Assembly: GCA_905233465.1 (NCBI GenBank)
Contig: CAJOEI010000001.1
Location: 1 to 64,000, forward strand
Reading direction: 5' to 3'
DNA: 64,000 nt
DNA from: an uncultured Bacteroidaceae bacterium
GTDB taxonomy: Bacteria; Bacteroidota; Bacteroidia; Bacteroidales; Bacteroidaceae
Shown here one piece after another: positions 19,482 through 26,369 of this stretch (position 1 is its first letter; each line of letters begins with the position of its first letter). Both the position numbers and the translations under genes were made by a program. The notes under the pieces were generated by a model. That model was not told the origin of the DNA. It did not search any database and worked only from the letters and a program-made list of their open reading frames with translations.

Positions 19482-22106
19482 TTAGAATTCTTGTCCAAGG
19501 ATAAAGTGGAACTGCGAGCCGCCGTAGGTCCTTGAGCCAAACACCTTGTCGAAACCGTATGCCCAGTCTATACCCAGCAGGCCGACCATCGGCAGGAAGA
19601 TGCGTGCTCCCACGCCAGCCGAGCGTTTCATGTCAAAGGGGTTGAAGTCGCGGATGTTGTTCCATGCGTTGCCGCCTTCCACGAATGCCAGACCATAGAT
19701 ATTGGTTGAGTTGCTCAGGATGAACGGGTAACGCAGCTCCAGCGTGAAGCGGTCGTAGGCGTAGCCGTTGTAGCCTCGTGGCGTCAGCGAGCCGTTGTCG
19801 TAGCCTCTCAGACCGATGGTCTCGGTGGCATAGCTGTAGGAGTAGCCGCTCATGCCGTCGCCGCCGACATAGAAGGTCTCAAACGGCGAGCGCTTGTTGG
19901 AGTTGTAATGCCCCAGCAGTCCGAACTCCACACGTGTAGACAGCACAGGGGCTTTCTTCTTGTCCGACAGCGCAGTATATGTCCTGCTCTTGAATTTCCA
20001 TTTGTGGTATTCAATCCACTGGTATTTGCTCTGCAGTTCAGACATATACGAACTGGAGTTGGGATTCGTGGCCATGTTGGCGTAGTCGCGTCCGTCCCAG
20101 AGCGAGTATGGTGGGGTGAATGCCGCCGTGAACGTGAACTCCGACCCTCGACGTGGGTATATCGGGTTGTCCGATGAGTTGCGTGACAGCGTGAAGTTCA
20201 AACTGATGTTGTTACACGTACCGTTGGAGATGAGAAAATACTCCCAGTCCTTGAGCGAGTAGCGCGTATAGCTCAGGTCTGCCATCAGCGTGAAGTAGTC
20301 GTCAGGCCACGACAGGCGCTTGCCCCAGCCAAGGGAGAAGCCATATATCTTCACGAACTTGTCAGGGTCGTAGAAGTTCTCATAGTAGTTGCCATAGCTG
20401 GTGCCGTAGCCGTACATGTAGTTGTAGTAGGAGTTGTACACCGAACTGTTGTAGTACCTGTCGCTGACATCCGTCTGCTTGGAGAAGAACGCTGAGAACT
20501 GCAGCGAGTTAGGTCGCTTGCCTCCGAACCACGGATCCAGATAGTTGATGCTATATGCCTGGTAGTAGCGTCCGTTGGTCTGACCGCTGATGCTGAAGGT
20601 CTCGCCGTTGCCTTGTGGCAGCACGCCGCGCCGCAAGCCGTCCTTGGCGAACAGGTTGTGCAGACTGAAGTTGCTGAACTTCAGGCCTATCTTTCCTATC
20701 ACACCCGTCTGACCGTAGCCCAGCGAGAACTCCACCTGGTCTGTCGACTTTGGGGTGAGGTTCCATGTGAGGTCTACTGTGCCGTTGTTGGGATCGGGCT
20801 TGATGTCATAGTCTATGGCCTCAGGGTCGAAATGGCCCATGCTGGCTATCTCGCGGAACGAGCGTTCCATGGCCTCTTTCGAGAATAGGTCACCGGGCTT
20901 GTTGCGCAGCTCACGACGCACAACTTCTTCATATACACGGTCATTGCCGTTGATGGTCACGTGTGACAGATATGCTTGTGTGCCCTCTTGTATGCGCATT
21001 TCCAGGTCCACACTGTCGCCCACGATGTTCACCTCCACGGGATCGAGCTGATAGAAGACGTAGCCGTTGTTATAGTATAGGTTGCCTATTGCATCCTCGT
21101 CCTCGCGCAGGCGTTTCTGCAGGTGCGTCTGGTTGTACACGTCGCCGCGCTGCATGCGCAGCAGCTGCGAGAGGTCGTCGCTGGCATACAACGTGTTGCC
21201 CACCCACTCGATGTTGCGGACATAATATTTCTGACCTTCTTCTACCTTAATATATATGTCAACGGACTTCTCGTCGTGAGGCTTCACGCTGTCATACACC
21301 ACGCGGGCGTCGCGATAGCCCAAGGCATTGTATTTCTCGATGAGACGGCCTTTGTCTTCGCGCCAGCGCTCGTCGATGAACTTCTTCGAGCGGAACCAGC
21401 TACTGATTTTGTGGCGCTCGTGTGTCTTCTTGAAGGCTCCGTTGGCAAACAGCGTTCCCTTGATCTTCGACATCTTCAATGCCGTGTTGCCCATCACGGT
21501 GATGCTGTTCACCTTCACCTTGTCCCTCTTATTGATATTGATGTCTACGATGGTCTTACCCGGGTCGCTGATGTCGTCGTGTTGCACGATTTCAATCTCA
21601 GCATTCTTGTAGCCCTTCTCGTCGAAGTACTTCTTTGCCAGTATTTTAGTGCGGTTGACGATGTTCGGGGTCATGTGTCCATCGCGGATTAGTCCCAGTC
21701 GGCTCTCCAGATCCTCTCTCTCGCTTTTCTTCACGCCGTTGTAGTTTATGGCGGCTATGCGCGGTCGTGCGGCCAGCTTGATGTGCAGATATGCCGAGTC
21801 GGCCACAATGCTGTCCACGCTGATAGCCACGTTGCTGAAGAGGCCGTTGCGCCAGTATCGCCTCACAGCCTGCGAGATATCCTCTCCAGGGATGGTGATG
21901 CGCTGCCCTTTCGACAGCCCCGACAGCCCTATGAGCACGTAGTCGTCGTAGGTCTTGATGCCTTCCACGGTGATGTCGCCGATGACATACTGTTGCGGCG
22001 TGCGGGTGTAGTCAATGGTGGGATTGACTACGCGCTCCGTCTGGGCGTATAGCCACGAGGACATGCACCACAGCAGAAGGTATGATATAATGATTCGATG
22101 TTTCAC
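19482..22106 (-). CDS. bamA: outer membrane protein assembly factor BamA
   Basis: BamA inserts beta-barrel proteins into the outer membrane. The product is 874 residues from a GTG at 22106, which gives a good signal peptide (MKHRIIISYLLLWCMSSWLY, then AQ). A longer version from a TTG at 22121 would begin inside a repeat and is less likely. About 400 residues of POTRA repeats (first one: YVIGDITVEGIKTYDDYVLI) are followed by a C-terminal barrel that ends FHFILGQEF with the expected aromatic last residue. Barrel loops are rich in Tyr and Asn. It follows uppS and precedes the three Skp-like genes. Confidence 0.96.
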   Translation of the reverse strand: MKHRIIISYLLLWCMSSWLYAQTERVVNPTIDYTRTPQQYVIGDITVEGIKTYDDYVLIGLSGLSKGQRITIPGEDISQAVRRYWRNGLFSNVAISVDSIVADSAYLHIKLAARPRIAAINYNGVKKSEREDLESRLGLIRDGHMTPNIVNRTKILAKKYFDEKGYKNAEIEIVQHDDISDPGKTIVDININKRDKVKVNSITVMGNTALKMSKIKGTLFANGAFKKTHERHKISSWFRSKKFIDERWREDKGRLIEKYNALGYRDARVVYDSVKPHDEKSVDIYIKVEEGQKYYVRNIEWVGNTLYASDDLSQLLRMQRGDVYNQTHLQKRLREDEDAIGNLYYNNGYVFYQLDPVEVNIVGDSVDLEMRIQEGTQAYLSHVTINGNDRVYEEVVRRELRNKPGDLFSKEAMERSFREIASMGHFDPEAIDYDIKPDPNNGTVDLTWNLTPKSTDQVEFSLGYGQTGVIGKIGLKFSNFSLHNLFAKDGLRRGVLPQGNGETFSISGQTNGRYYQAYSINYLDPWFGGKRPNSLQFSAFFSKQTDVSDRYYNSSVYNSYYNYMYGYGTSYGNYYENFYDPDKFVKIYGFSLGWGKRLSWPDDYFTLMADLSYTRYSLKDWEYFLISNGTCNNISLNFTLSRNSSDNPIYPRRGSEFTFTAAFTPPYSLWDGRDYANMATNPNSSSYMSELQSKYQWIEYHKWKFKSRTYTALSDKKKAPVLSTRVEFGLLGHYNSNKRSPFETFYVGGDGMSGYSYSYATETIGLRGYDNGSLTPRGYNGYAYDRFTLELRYPFILSNSTNIYGLAFVEGGNAWNNIRDFNPFDMKRSAGVGARIFLPMVGLLGIDWAYGFDKVFGSRTYGGSQFHFILGQEF

Positions 22107-22110
22107 CGTT

Positions 22111-22184
22111 TCAATTTTCAACTCTCAACTTTCAATTTTCAACTTTCGCCTTTCAACTCTCAACTCTCAACTCTCAATTCTCCC
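22111..22184. repeat. CAACTTTCAA/CAACTCTCAA-type repeat filling the uppS–bamA junction
   Basis: The plus strand carries degenerate 7-8 bp units (TTTTCAA, CTCTCAA, CTTTCAA), about nine in a row. It runs from the last codons of uppS, whose stop lies within it, almost to the bamA start. A shorter run of the same family lies at 36139-36160. Confidence 0.8.
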
Positions 22185-22911
22185 CTTCCTCCACCTGTTC
22201 GCTCGTCATGCCGTAGCGGCGTTCGCGACGCTGGAACTCTGCTATGGCCTGATGCAACTCCTCTTCTCCGAAGTCTGGCCAGAATGTGTCGCAGAAATAC
22301 AGCTCGGTGTATGCCAGCTGCCACAGCAGGAAGTTGCTGATGCGTTTCTCGCCTCCAGTGCGGATGAGCAGGTCGGGATCAGGCATGAAGCTGGTCTGCA
22401 TGTAGCTCGCCACCATGCGCTCGTCGATGTCGTCCTCACAGCGGCCCTGGCTCTGCATGTCGACATAGATGTCTCTGCATGCGCGTGTGATTTCCCAACG
22501 TGCCGAGTAGCTCAACGCTACGACCATCGTCATGGTATCGTTGTTGCGGGTGTTGTGCTCCACTTCCTGCAGCTTGTCCTGCACGGCCTTTGGCAGCCTG
22601 TAGCGGTCGCCGATGACGCGGAAGCGGACATTGTTCTTCTGGAATATCTCTTCCTCCAGATGTGTCAGCACCAGCCCCATCAGGGCGTTGACTTCTTCTT
22701 CGGGACGGTTCCAGTTCTCAGTGGAGAAGGTGTACAGTGTCAGATACTTCACGCCTATCCGTGTGCACTCCTGTGTGATGCGCCTCACAGCTTCCACACC
22801 CTCTACGTGTCCAGCGGTACGTGGCAGCCCCTTGGCTTTAGCCCATCGACCGTTGCCGTCCATGATGATGGCTATGTGTGTCGGGATATGTGTCAGGTCT
22901 AATTGTTGCAT
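22174..22911 (-). CDS. uppS: undecaprenyl diphosphate synthase (isoprenyl transferase)
   Basis: This cis-prenyltransferase makes the C55 lipid carrier for peptidoglycan and other glycans. The product is 246 residues from the ATG at 22911 (MQQLDLTHIPTHIAIIMDGN), which gives the family's usual length; the upstream open frame overlaps the previous gene and has no similarity. The catalytic motif IIMDGNGRWAKAKGLPR is at about residues 15-31, and TLYTFSTENWNRP near residue 70. It overlaps the DUF6089 gene by 13 bp, and its stop codon lies in a repeat. Confidence 0.96.
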   Translation of the reverse strand: MQQLDLTHIPTHIAIIMDGNGRWAKAKGLPRTAGHVEGVEAVRRITQECTRIGVKYLTLYTFSTENWNRPEEEVNALMGLVLTHLEEEIFQKNNVRFRVIGDRYRLPKAVQDKLQEVEHNTRNNDTMTMVVALSYSARWEITRACRDIYVDMQSQGRCEDDIDERMVASYMQTSFMPDPDLLIRTGGEKRISNFLLWQLAYTELYFCDTFWPDFGEEELHQAIAEFQRRERRYGMTSEQVEEGEN

Positions 22912-23627
22912 TTGCGGTATTTGGGTGATATGTCGTATGTTATGAAGACGTATGTCAGTGTGTAGCAGTCTTTGTTCTTGAACATCCCGCTCTTGATGGC
23001 ATACGGGTCTTTCAGCTGTGTGCCCTCGTGGGTGGCATCGATGGCATCGGTGGTAGTGAATCTTGTTGACCATTCGAGGCCCAGATTCAGTCGCGGCCGC
23101 AGTTTGTATCGAAAGCCAAGTCCCAACGGGATGTTCACGCCTGCCGCAACGCGGGCTCCGCCGCCGGTGACCAGCGTGACGCCGGCTCCCATGAACACGT
23201 ATGGTGTCCAGCGCTTCAGGCCTTTGTATGCCTGACCTAAGCCGTAGCCTAGGAAGTTGAGTTCAAACTGTGCGCCCAAGTCCATCACATTACGCCCGAA
23301 GTGGATGGGCTTGGCTGGTTCGCCGCCTTGAGGCACCTCGTCCCAGGCGTTGGTGGGGATGAACAGCCCCTCGGTGTTGCCGCTCACATGGCCCATTGCC
23401 AGATTGGTTTTCACCACCATGCGCTGGTTCAGGTTGCGGCGCCACAGCAGCGTGCCCATCATTCCGGGATGGCTCAGGATGCCGCCGCCGGCATCACCGA
23501 TGTATGAGCTCAGACCTATGCCGCCGCCTATCTCCTGCTGGTACTGCAGCAACTCGCCCTGCTGGGCGCGTGCCGTTGCCATAGCCACGAGCAGCGCTAT
23601 TGTTGTGATGGAGAATCTATTTTTCAA
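22899..23627 (-). CDS. DUF6089-family outer-membrane protein
   Basis: This matches a Bacteroidetes family of unknown function that is typically found just before uppS and bamA. From a TTG at 23627 the protein is 242 residues with a good signal peptide (MKNRFSITTIALLVAMATARA). An ATG at 23672 would give 257 residues but puts 15 charged residues before the signal and overlaps the upstream gene more. The mature part looks like an eight-strand-type beta-barrel with alternating aromatic residues and many Gly (GIGLSSYIGDAGGGI; FMGAGVTLVTGGGARVAAGV). The fixed neighbourhood suggests a link to outer-membrane assembly, but this is inference. Confidence 0.75.
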   Translation of the reverse strand: MKNRFSITTIALLVAMATARAQQGELLQYQQEIGGGIGLSSYIGDAGGGILSHPGMMGTLLWRRNLNQRMVVKTNLAMGHVSGNTEGLFIPTNAWDEVPQGGEPAKPIHFGRNVMDLGAQFELNFLGYGLGQAYKGLKRWTPYVFMGAGVTLVTGGGARVAAGVNIPLGLGFRYKLRPRLNLGLEWSTRFTTTDAIDATHEGTQLKDPYAIKSGMFKNKDCYTLTYVFITYDISPKYRKCNN

Positions 23628-24609
23628 TTTTCCATGTTTCTTCTCCAACCACCAACCAGATGCACGTGCCATCGGTGGTGACGTTCATCGTGGCCGGCGT
23701 GCCGTCGGCAGCGAGCACCGTCACCTCGTCGGGCATGGTCAGGTGCGAATCGGTTTTCCAAGTGATGCCGTTGTCGTGGCTCACAAGGATTTCTCTCTTG
23801 CCTTCCATGAAGGCTACCAGCATATTGTCTGCTGCCACGAGGTGCAACGTGGCTTCCGCTGTCAGGGTATAGTGGTTGTCGGGGGCGATGTCGAAGCATG
23901 TCCAGCCCTCGTCGCTGTTGGCCAGCAAGCTCCATATGGTCAGGGGTGTTGTCGCGGCTGCGCCATGCTGCTGGCACGCCAGCAACACACGCTCATTGCC
24001 GTTGCTCTGGGTGTATGCCACGTGCGCCAGGATGTCATAGCCAGCCAGAATCTCTTCACTGGCTTCCCACGCGAAAGTCTCTGCCGTCGCAGCGGGTGCC
24101 GCCTCGGTGGTGCGCGTCCATGTGTAGTCGTCAGGATCCGACGTGCGGCTATACAGGCTCACCGTGTAGTCCCTGTAGTTGCTGCCGTCGGTGGAATACA
24201 CGCGGTAAATGCGCGGAGAGGTGAAGTCGATGGTGTCCTTCGAGTCATAGGCCGTCCACTCGGTGGTGTCATTCTCCGGCGCGTGCACCACAGCGCCCAC
24301 GTAGGTCAGCGTCGTCAGCACGGCGTCCAAGCAGGTGCGCTCGGGCAGCGCCGTCGCCAGACTTATCGTCTGCTTGCGCTGGTCGATGGTCATGGGATAG
24401 TACGAGCCCGAGAAGGCGAGATAGTATGTGCTGTCGCTTCCCGTGCTACTCGTCACTGTCAGCGCGCGACGCATCTGTCCCAGCGTGAACGAGGTGATAT
24501 AGCAGTTGTCGCTGATAACCACCGTCTCGTCGTCGTCACTGCTCGAGCAGCCCATCGGCAGCAGCAGTGTCGTCACGATGGCTATGGCAGCAAGGATATG
24601 TCTTTTCAT
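23617..24609 (-). CDS. DUF6242-like lipoprotein
   Basis: The chosen ATG at 24609 gives 330 residues with a lipoprotein signal (MKRHILAAIAIVTTLLLPMG then CSSSDDD); an ATG eight codons upstream adds only MPRFMTRY. The body resembles the DUF6242 family of Bacteroidales (NCYITSFTLGQMRRALTVTS near the mature N-terminus), followed by a segment with SHDNGITWK, a sialidase/BNR-repeat-like pattern. The acidic residues after the lipid-anchored Cys are typical of surface-exposed lipoproteins in this phylum. Function is unknown. It is the first gene of the envelope cluster. Confidence 0.75.
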   Translation of the reverse strand: MKRHILAAIAIVTTLLLPMGCSSSDDDETVVISDNCYITSFTLGQMRRALTVTSSTGSDSTYYLAFSGSYYPMTIDQRKQTISLATALPERTCLDAVLTTLTYVGAVVHAPENDTTEWTAYDSKDTIDFTSPRIYRVYSTDGSNYRDYTVSLYSRTSDPDDYTWTRTTEAAPAATAETFAWEASEEILAGYDILAHVAYTQSNGNERVLLACQQHGAAATTPLTIWSLLANSDEGWTCFDIAPDNHYTLTAEATLHLVAADNMLVAFMEGKREILVSHDNGITWKTDSHLTMPDEVTVLAADGTPATMNVTTDGTCIWLVVGEETWKIEK

Positions 24610-24630
24610 GTAGCGTGTCATAAAGCGGGG

Positions 24631-24638
24631 CAAAGGTA
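24631..24638 (-). promoter_or_regulatory. -7 element upstream of the envelope cluster
   Basis: TACCTTTG on the minus strand, about 22 bp upstream of the ATG at 24609. No convincing -33 TTTG is seen at the right spacing. Confidence 0.5.
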
Positions 24639-24792
24639 CGCAAAAGTTTGGAGTTTAAGCCGCCGTGTTTATAGTTTTTTGGCGTTATCACCCAAAGTTT
24701 AACGTTTTCTTACGCATTCGGCAGCCCTATTCACATGAATTACCATGAATTACCCGCAATCGCGCCCCGCAAAAAGGCGTATATAAAACATT

Positions 24793-24824
24793 CGGCGACA
24801 ACCGAATTTCTTCGATTGTCGCCG
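24793..24824 (-). terminator. terminator hairpin after tRNA-Pro
   Basis: CGGCGACAA / TTGTCGCCG form a 9-bp outer stem, with CGAA/TTCG extending it around a short loop. On the minus strand it is followed by AATGTTTTAT. It lies 5 bp past the tRNA 3' end. Confidence 0.75.
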
Positions 24825-24828
24825 TCAG

Positions 24829-24901
24829 TCGGAAAGAGGCGACTCGAACGCCCGACCCCTACGTCCCGAACGTAGTGCGCTACCAACTGCGCTACTTTCC
24901 G
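24829..24901 (-). tRNA. tRNA-Pro (CGG)
   Basis: Acceptor CGGAAAG/CTTTCCG, D-arm GCGCAGTTGGTAGCGC, anticodon stem CTACG/CGTAG with loop TTCGGGA (anticodon CGG), T-arm GGGCG-TTCGAGT-CGCCT and discriminator A. Confidence 0.96.
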
Positions 24902-24912
24902 ATTTTGCGCCG

Positions 24913-24920
24913 CAAAAGTA
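24913..24920 (-). promoter_or_regulatory. -7 element of tRNA-Pro
   Basis: TACTTTTG on the minus strand, 12 bp upstream of the tRNA-Pro 5' end. Confidence 0.55.
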
Positions 24921-25012
24921 CTGCTTTTTTCTGAACTGACGAAGAATATGACCGTTTTTCTTGCTTTTTACCAACTTTTTTATGCCAAAAACCACTTTTT
25001 TGAGCGAAAGTC

Positions 25013-25043
25013 TTGCACGGTTCATAGAAATGTACTACTTTTG
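25013..25043 (+). promoter_or_regulatory. promoter of tRNA-Phe
   Basis: TTG (25013-25015), 20 bp, then TACTTTTG (25036-25043), about 30 bp upstream of tRNA-Phe. Confidence 0.7.
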
Positions 25044-25072
25044 CACCCGCAAAACGCAAGATAGCGTTTTTT

Positions 25073-25145
25073 GGTGTCATAGCTCAGTTGGTAGAGCAAA
25101 GGACTGAAAATCCTTGTGTCCCCGGTTCGATTCCTGGTGACACCA
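25073..25145 (+). tRNA. tRNA-Phe (GAA)
   Basis: Acceptor GGTGTCA/TGACACC, D-arm GCTCAGTTGGTAGAGC, anticodon stem AAGGA/TCCTT with loop CTGAAAA (anticodon GAA), T-arm with GGTTCGATTCC and discriminator A. Confidence 0.97.
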
Positions 25146-25154
25146 CCCTCAGAA

Positions 25155-25186
25155 GAAACCCTAATCGGCATGTCGGTTAGGGTTTC
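25155..25186 (+). terminator. hairpin after tRNA-Phe
   Basis: GAAACCCTAA / TTAGGGTTTC, a perfect 10-bp stem with CGGCATGTCGG able to extend the loop. It is followed by AAACG, so it lacks a U-run; it probably ends or trims the tRNA-Phe transcript. Confidence 0.6.
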
Positions 25187-25209
25187 AAACGTCCTGGGGG
25201 TTTGCAGCA

Positions 25210-25292
25210 ATATCACCAGTGAGACTCGCAAGTATCTCCGGTGAGACTTGCAAGTATCACCGGAGATACTCATGCGTCTCACTTGGTGATAC
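25210..25292. repeat. ~83-bp near-palindrome of TATCACC/GTGAGAC units
   Basis: The stretch reads almost the same on both strands: ATATCACCAGTGAGACTCGC at the left and its imperfect complement GTCTCACTTGGTGATACT at the right, with AGTATCTCCGGTGAGAC and GTATCACCGGAGATACT in the middle. It could fold into one long cruciform or hairpin, or several small ones. Confidence 0.8.
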
Positions 25293-25485
25293 TACTCGTA
25301 AGTTCCAAGGCGTTTTTGACCGACATGCTATTCAGGCATAATCAATCCTAATGAGGAATGTAGGTTGTATGTAGGTAACCGTCATAACCGTCATAGGAAC
25401 TTACATAGTTTTATTGCGTTGATATTTAGGTGGTTCTTGTGCCTTCGTGTAGGCATGTAGGTTGTTTTTGGCAGAACCAGTGAGT

Positions 25486-25501
25486 GCGCGCGTACGCGCG
25501 C
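25486..25501. repeat. 16-bp alternating purine-pyrimidine palindrome
   Basis: GCGCGCGTACGCGCGC, a perfect palindrome of Z-DNA-prone sequence, 16 bp downstream of the DUF3108 stop. Confidence 0.85.
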
Positions 25502-25516
25502 GTAAGGAATTTGCCG

Positions 25517-26335
25517 CTATTGCTTTATCAGTGCTGTCTGCGGGTTGCGGAGCCCAGTGGCCTGACGCAGGAACGCTTTGGCAGTGCCGAAGCGTAGATA
25601 GAGGTCCAGCCGCACGGGCATGTGGTTGAGGTCGTCTGTGACGTAGAATGTCACGACCTCTTTCTCCTTGCGACCTTCGATGTCCACAAATGAGAACACC
25701 AGGCATCGGTAGGTGTCGCCGGTGTTGTCCATCTTGAAGGTCTCGCGGCCGCGGTAGATGAGTGTGGCTTGTCGCACCTTGTGCCCGTCGGCCATGGGGA
25801 AGGTGATGCGCTGGCCTTCTTTGTAGTCCTTGGGGTCAAACGACCGTGCCCTGAGCAGCATGCTACACATGTCGTATGGGCACTCGGTGGTGTGTTCCTG
25901 CTTGACAGACACCTCGCCGCGGTGGCTTACAAAGCGTTGGTCCAGCGTCACGCCGCCGTTGGCTGGATAGCTGTACCACAGCTCGTCGACGTAGTAACGC
26001 TTGCCCTCCAATGCTCCCTTGCGGTAGTACAGCGGCAGCAGGTCGTGGCTGACGTACGACACCAGCGTGTCGCGCATCATGAAGAACTTGTCTGTACGTG
26101 CGTTGCCGCGTGTGATGAGATGGCAGCGGTAGGCTGGCTGGCCATTGTGTGTCGCCTGGCTGATGTTAAGGTTGGCGGTGCCAGCCTTCATCCAGATGAA
26201 CTTCCAGTTGAAATAGAGTTGGTAGTGCAGATCCTCGCCAGCGTCGAAAGCTGTGTTCGTGGCAGGACATTGTGGTGCTGCTGTGCCGCAGCACAGCGCC
26301 AGCAGCACTATTGCGAGTAAGCGTGGCAGGGACAT
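25517..26335 (-). CDS. DUF3108 domain-containing exported protein
   Basis: 272 residues with an N-terminal signal (MSLPRLLAIVLLALCCGTAA). The body matches the DUF3108 pattern: FDAGEDLHYQLYFNWKFIWM near the start and CLVFSFVDIEGRKEKEVVTF with FYVTDDLNHMPVRLDL near the end. The family is periplasmic or outer-membrane associated and of unknown function. It is downstream of the Ig-like lipoprotein gene by 34 bp, so probably in one operon with it. Confidence 0.85.
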   Translation of the reverse strand: MSLPRLLAIVLLALCCGTAAPQCPATNTAFDAGEDLHYQLYFNWKFIWMKAGTANLNISQATHNGQPAYRCHLITRGNARTDKFFMMRDTLVSYVSHDLLPLYYRKGALEGKRYYVDELWYSYPANGGVTLDQRFVSHRGEVSVKQEHTTECPYDMCSMLLRARSFDPKDYKEGQRITFPMADGHKVRQATLIYRGRETFKMDNTGDTYRCLVFSFVDIEGRKEKEVVTFYVTDDLNHMPVRLDLYLRFGTAKAFLRQATGLRNPQTALIKQ

Positions 26336-26369
26336 GGTGGGTGTGGTTACAGGTGTTGCGGGACGCAGC

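Larger units (their letters stand above)
25146..25516. other. intergenic region rich in palindromes
   Basis: No gene is supported in this stretch. It holds the tRNA-Phe hairpin, an ~83-bp imperfect palindrome (25210-25292), a duplicated AACCGTCAT near 25378, and an alternating purine-pyrimidine palindrome at 25486-25501. Confidence 0.6.

Noticed and set aside
24829-25145. Integration site at the divergent tRNA-Pro/tRNA-Phe pair
   Set aside because: No repeat of either tRNA 3' end and no integrase were found nearby.
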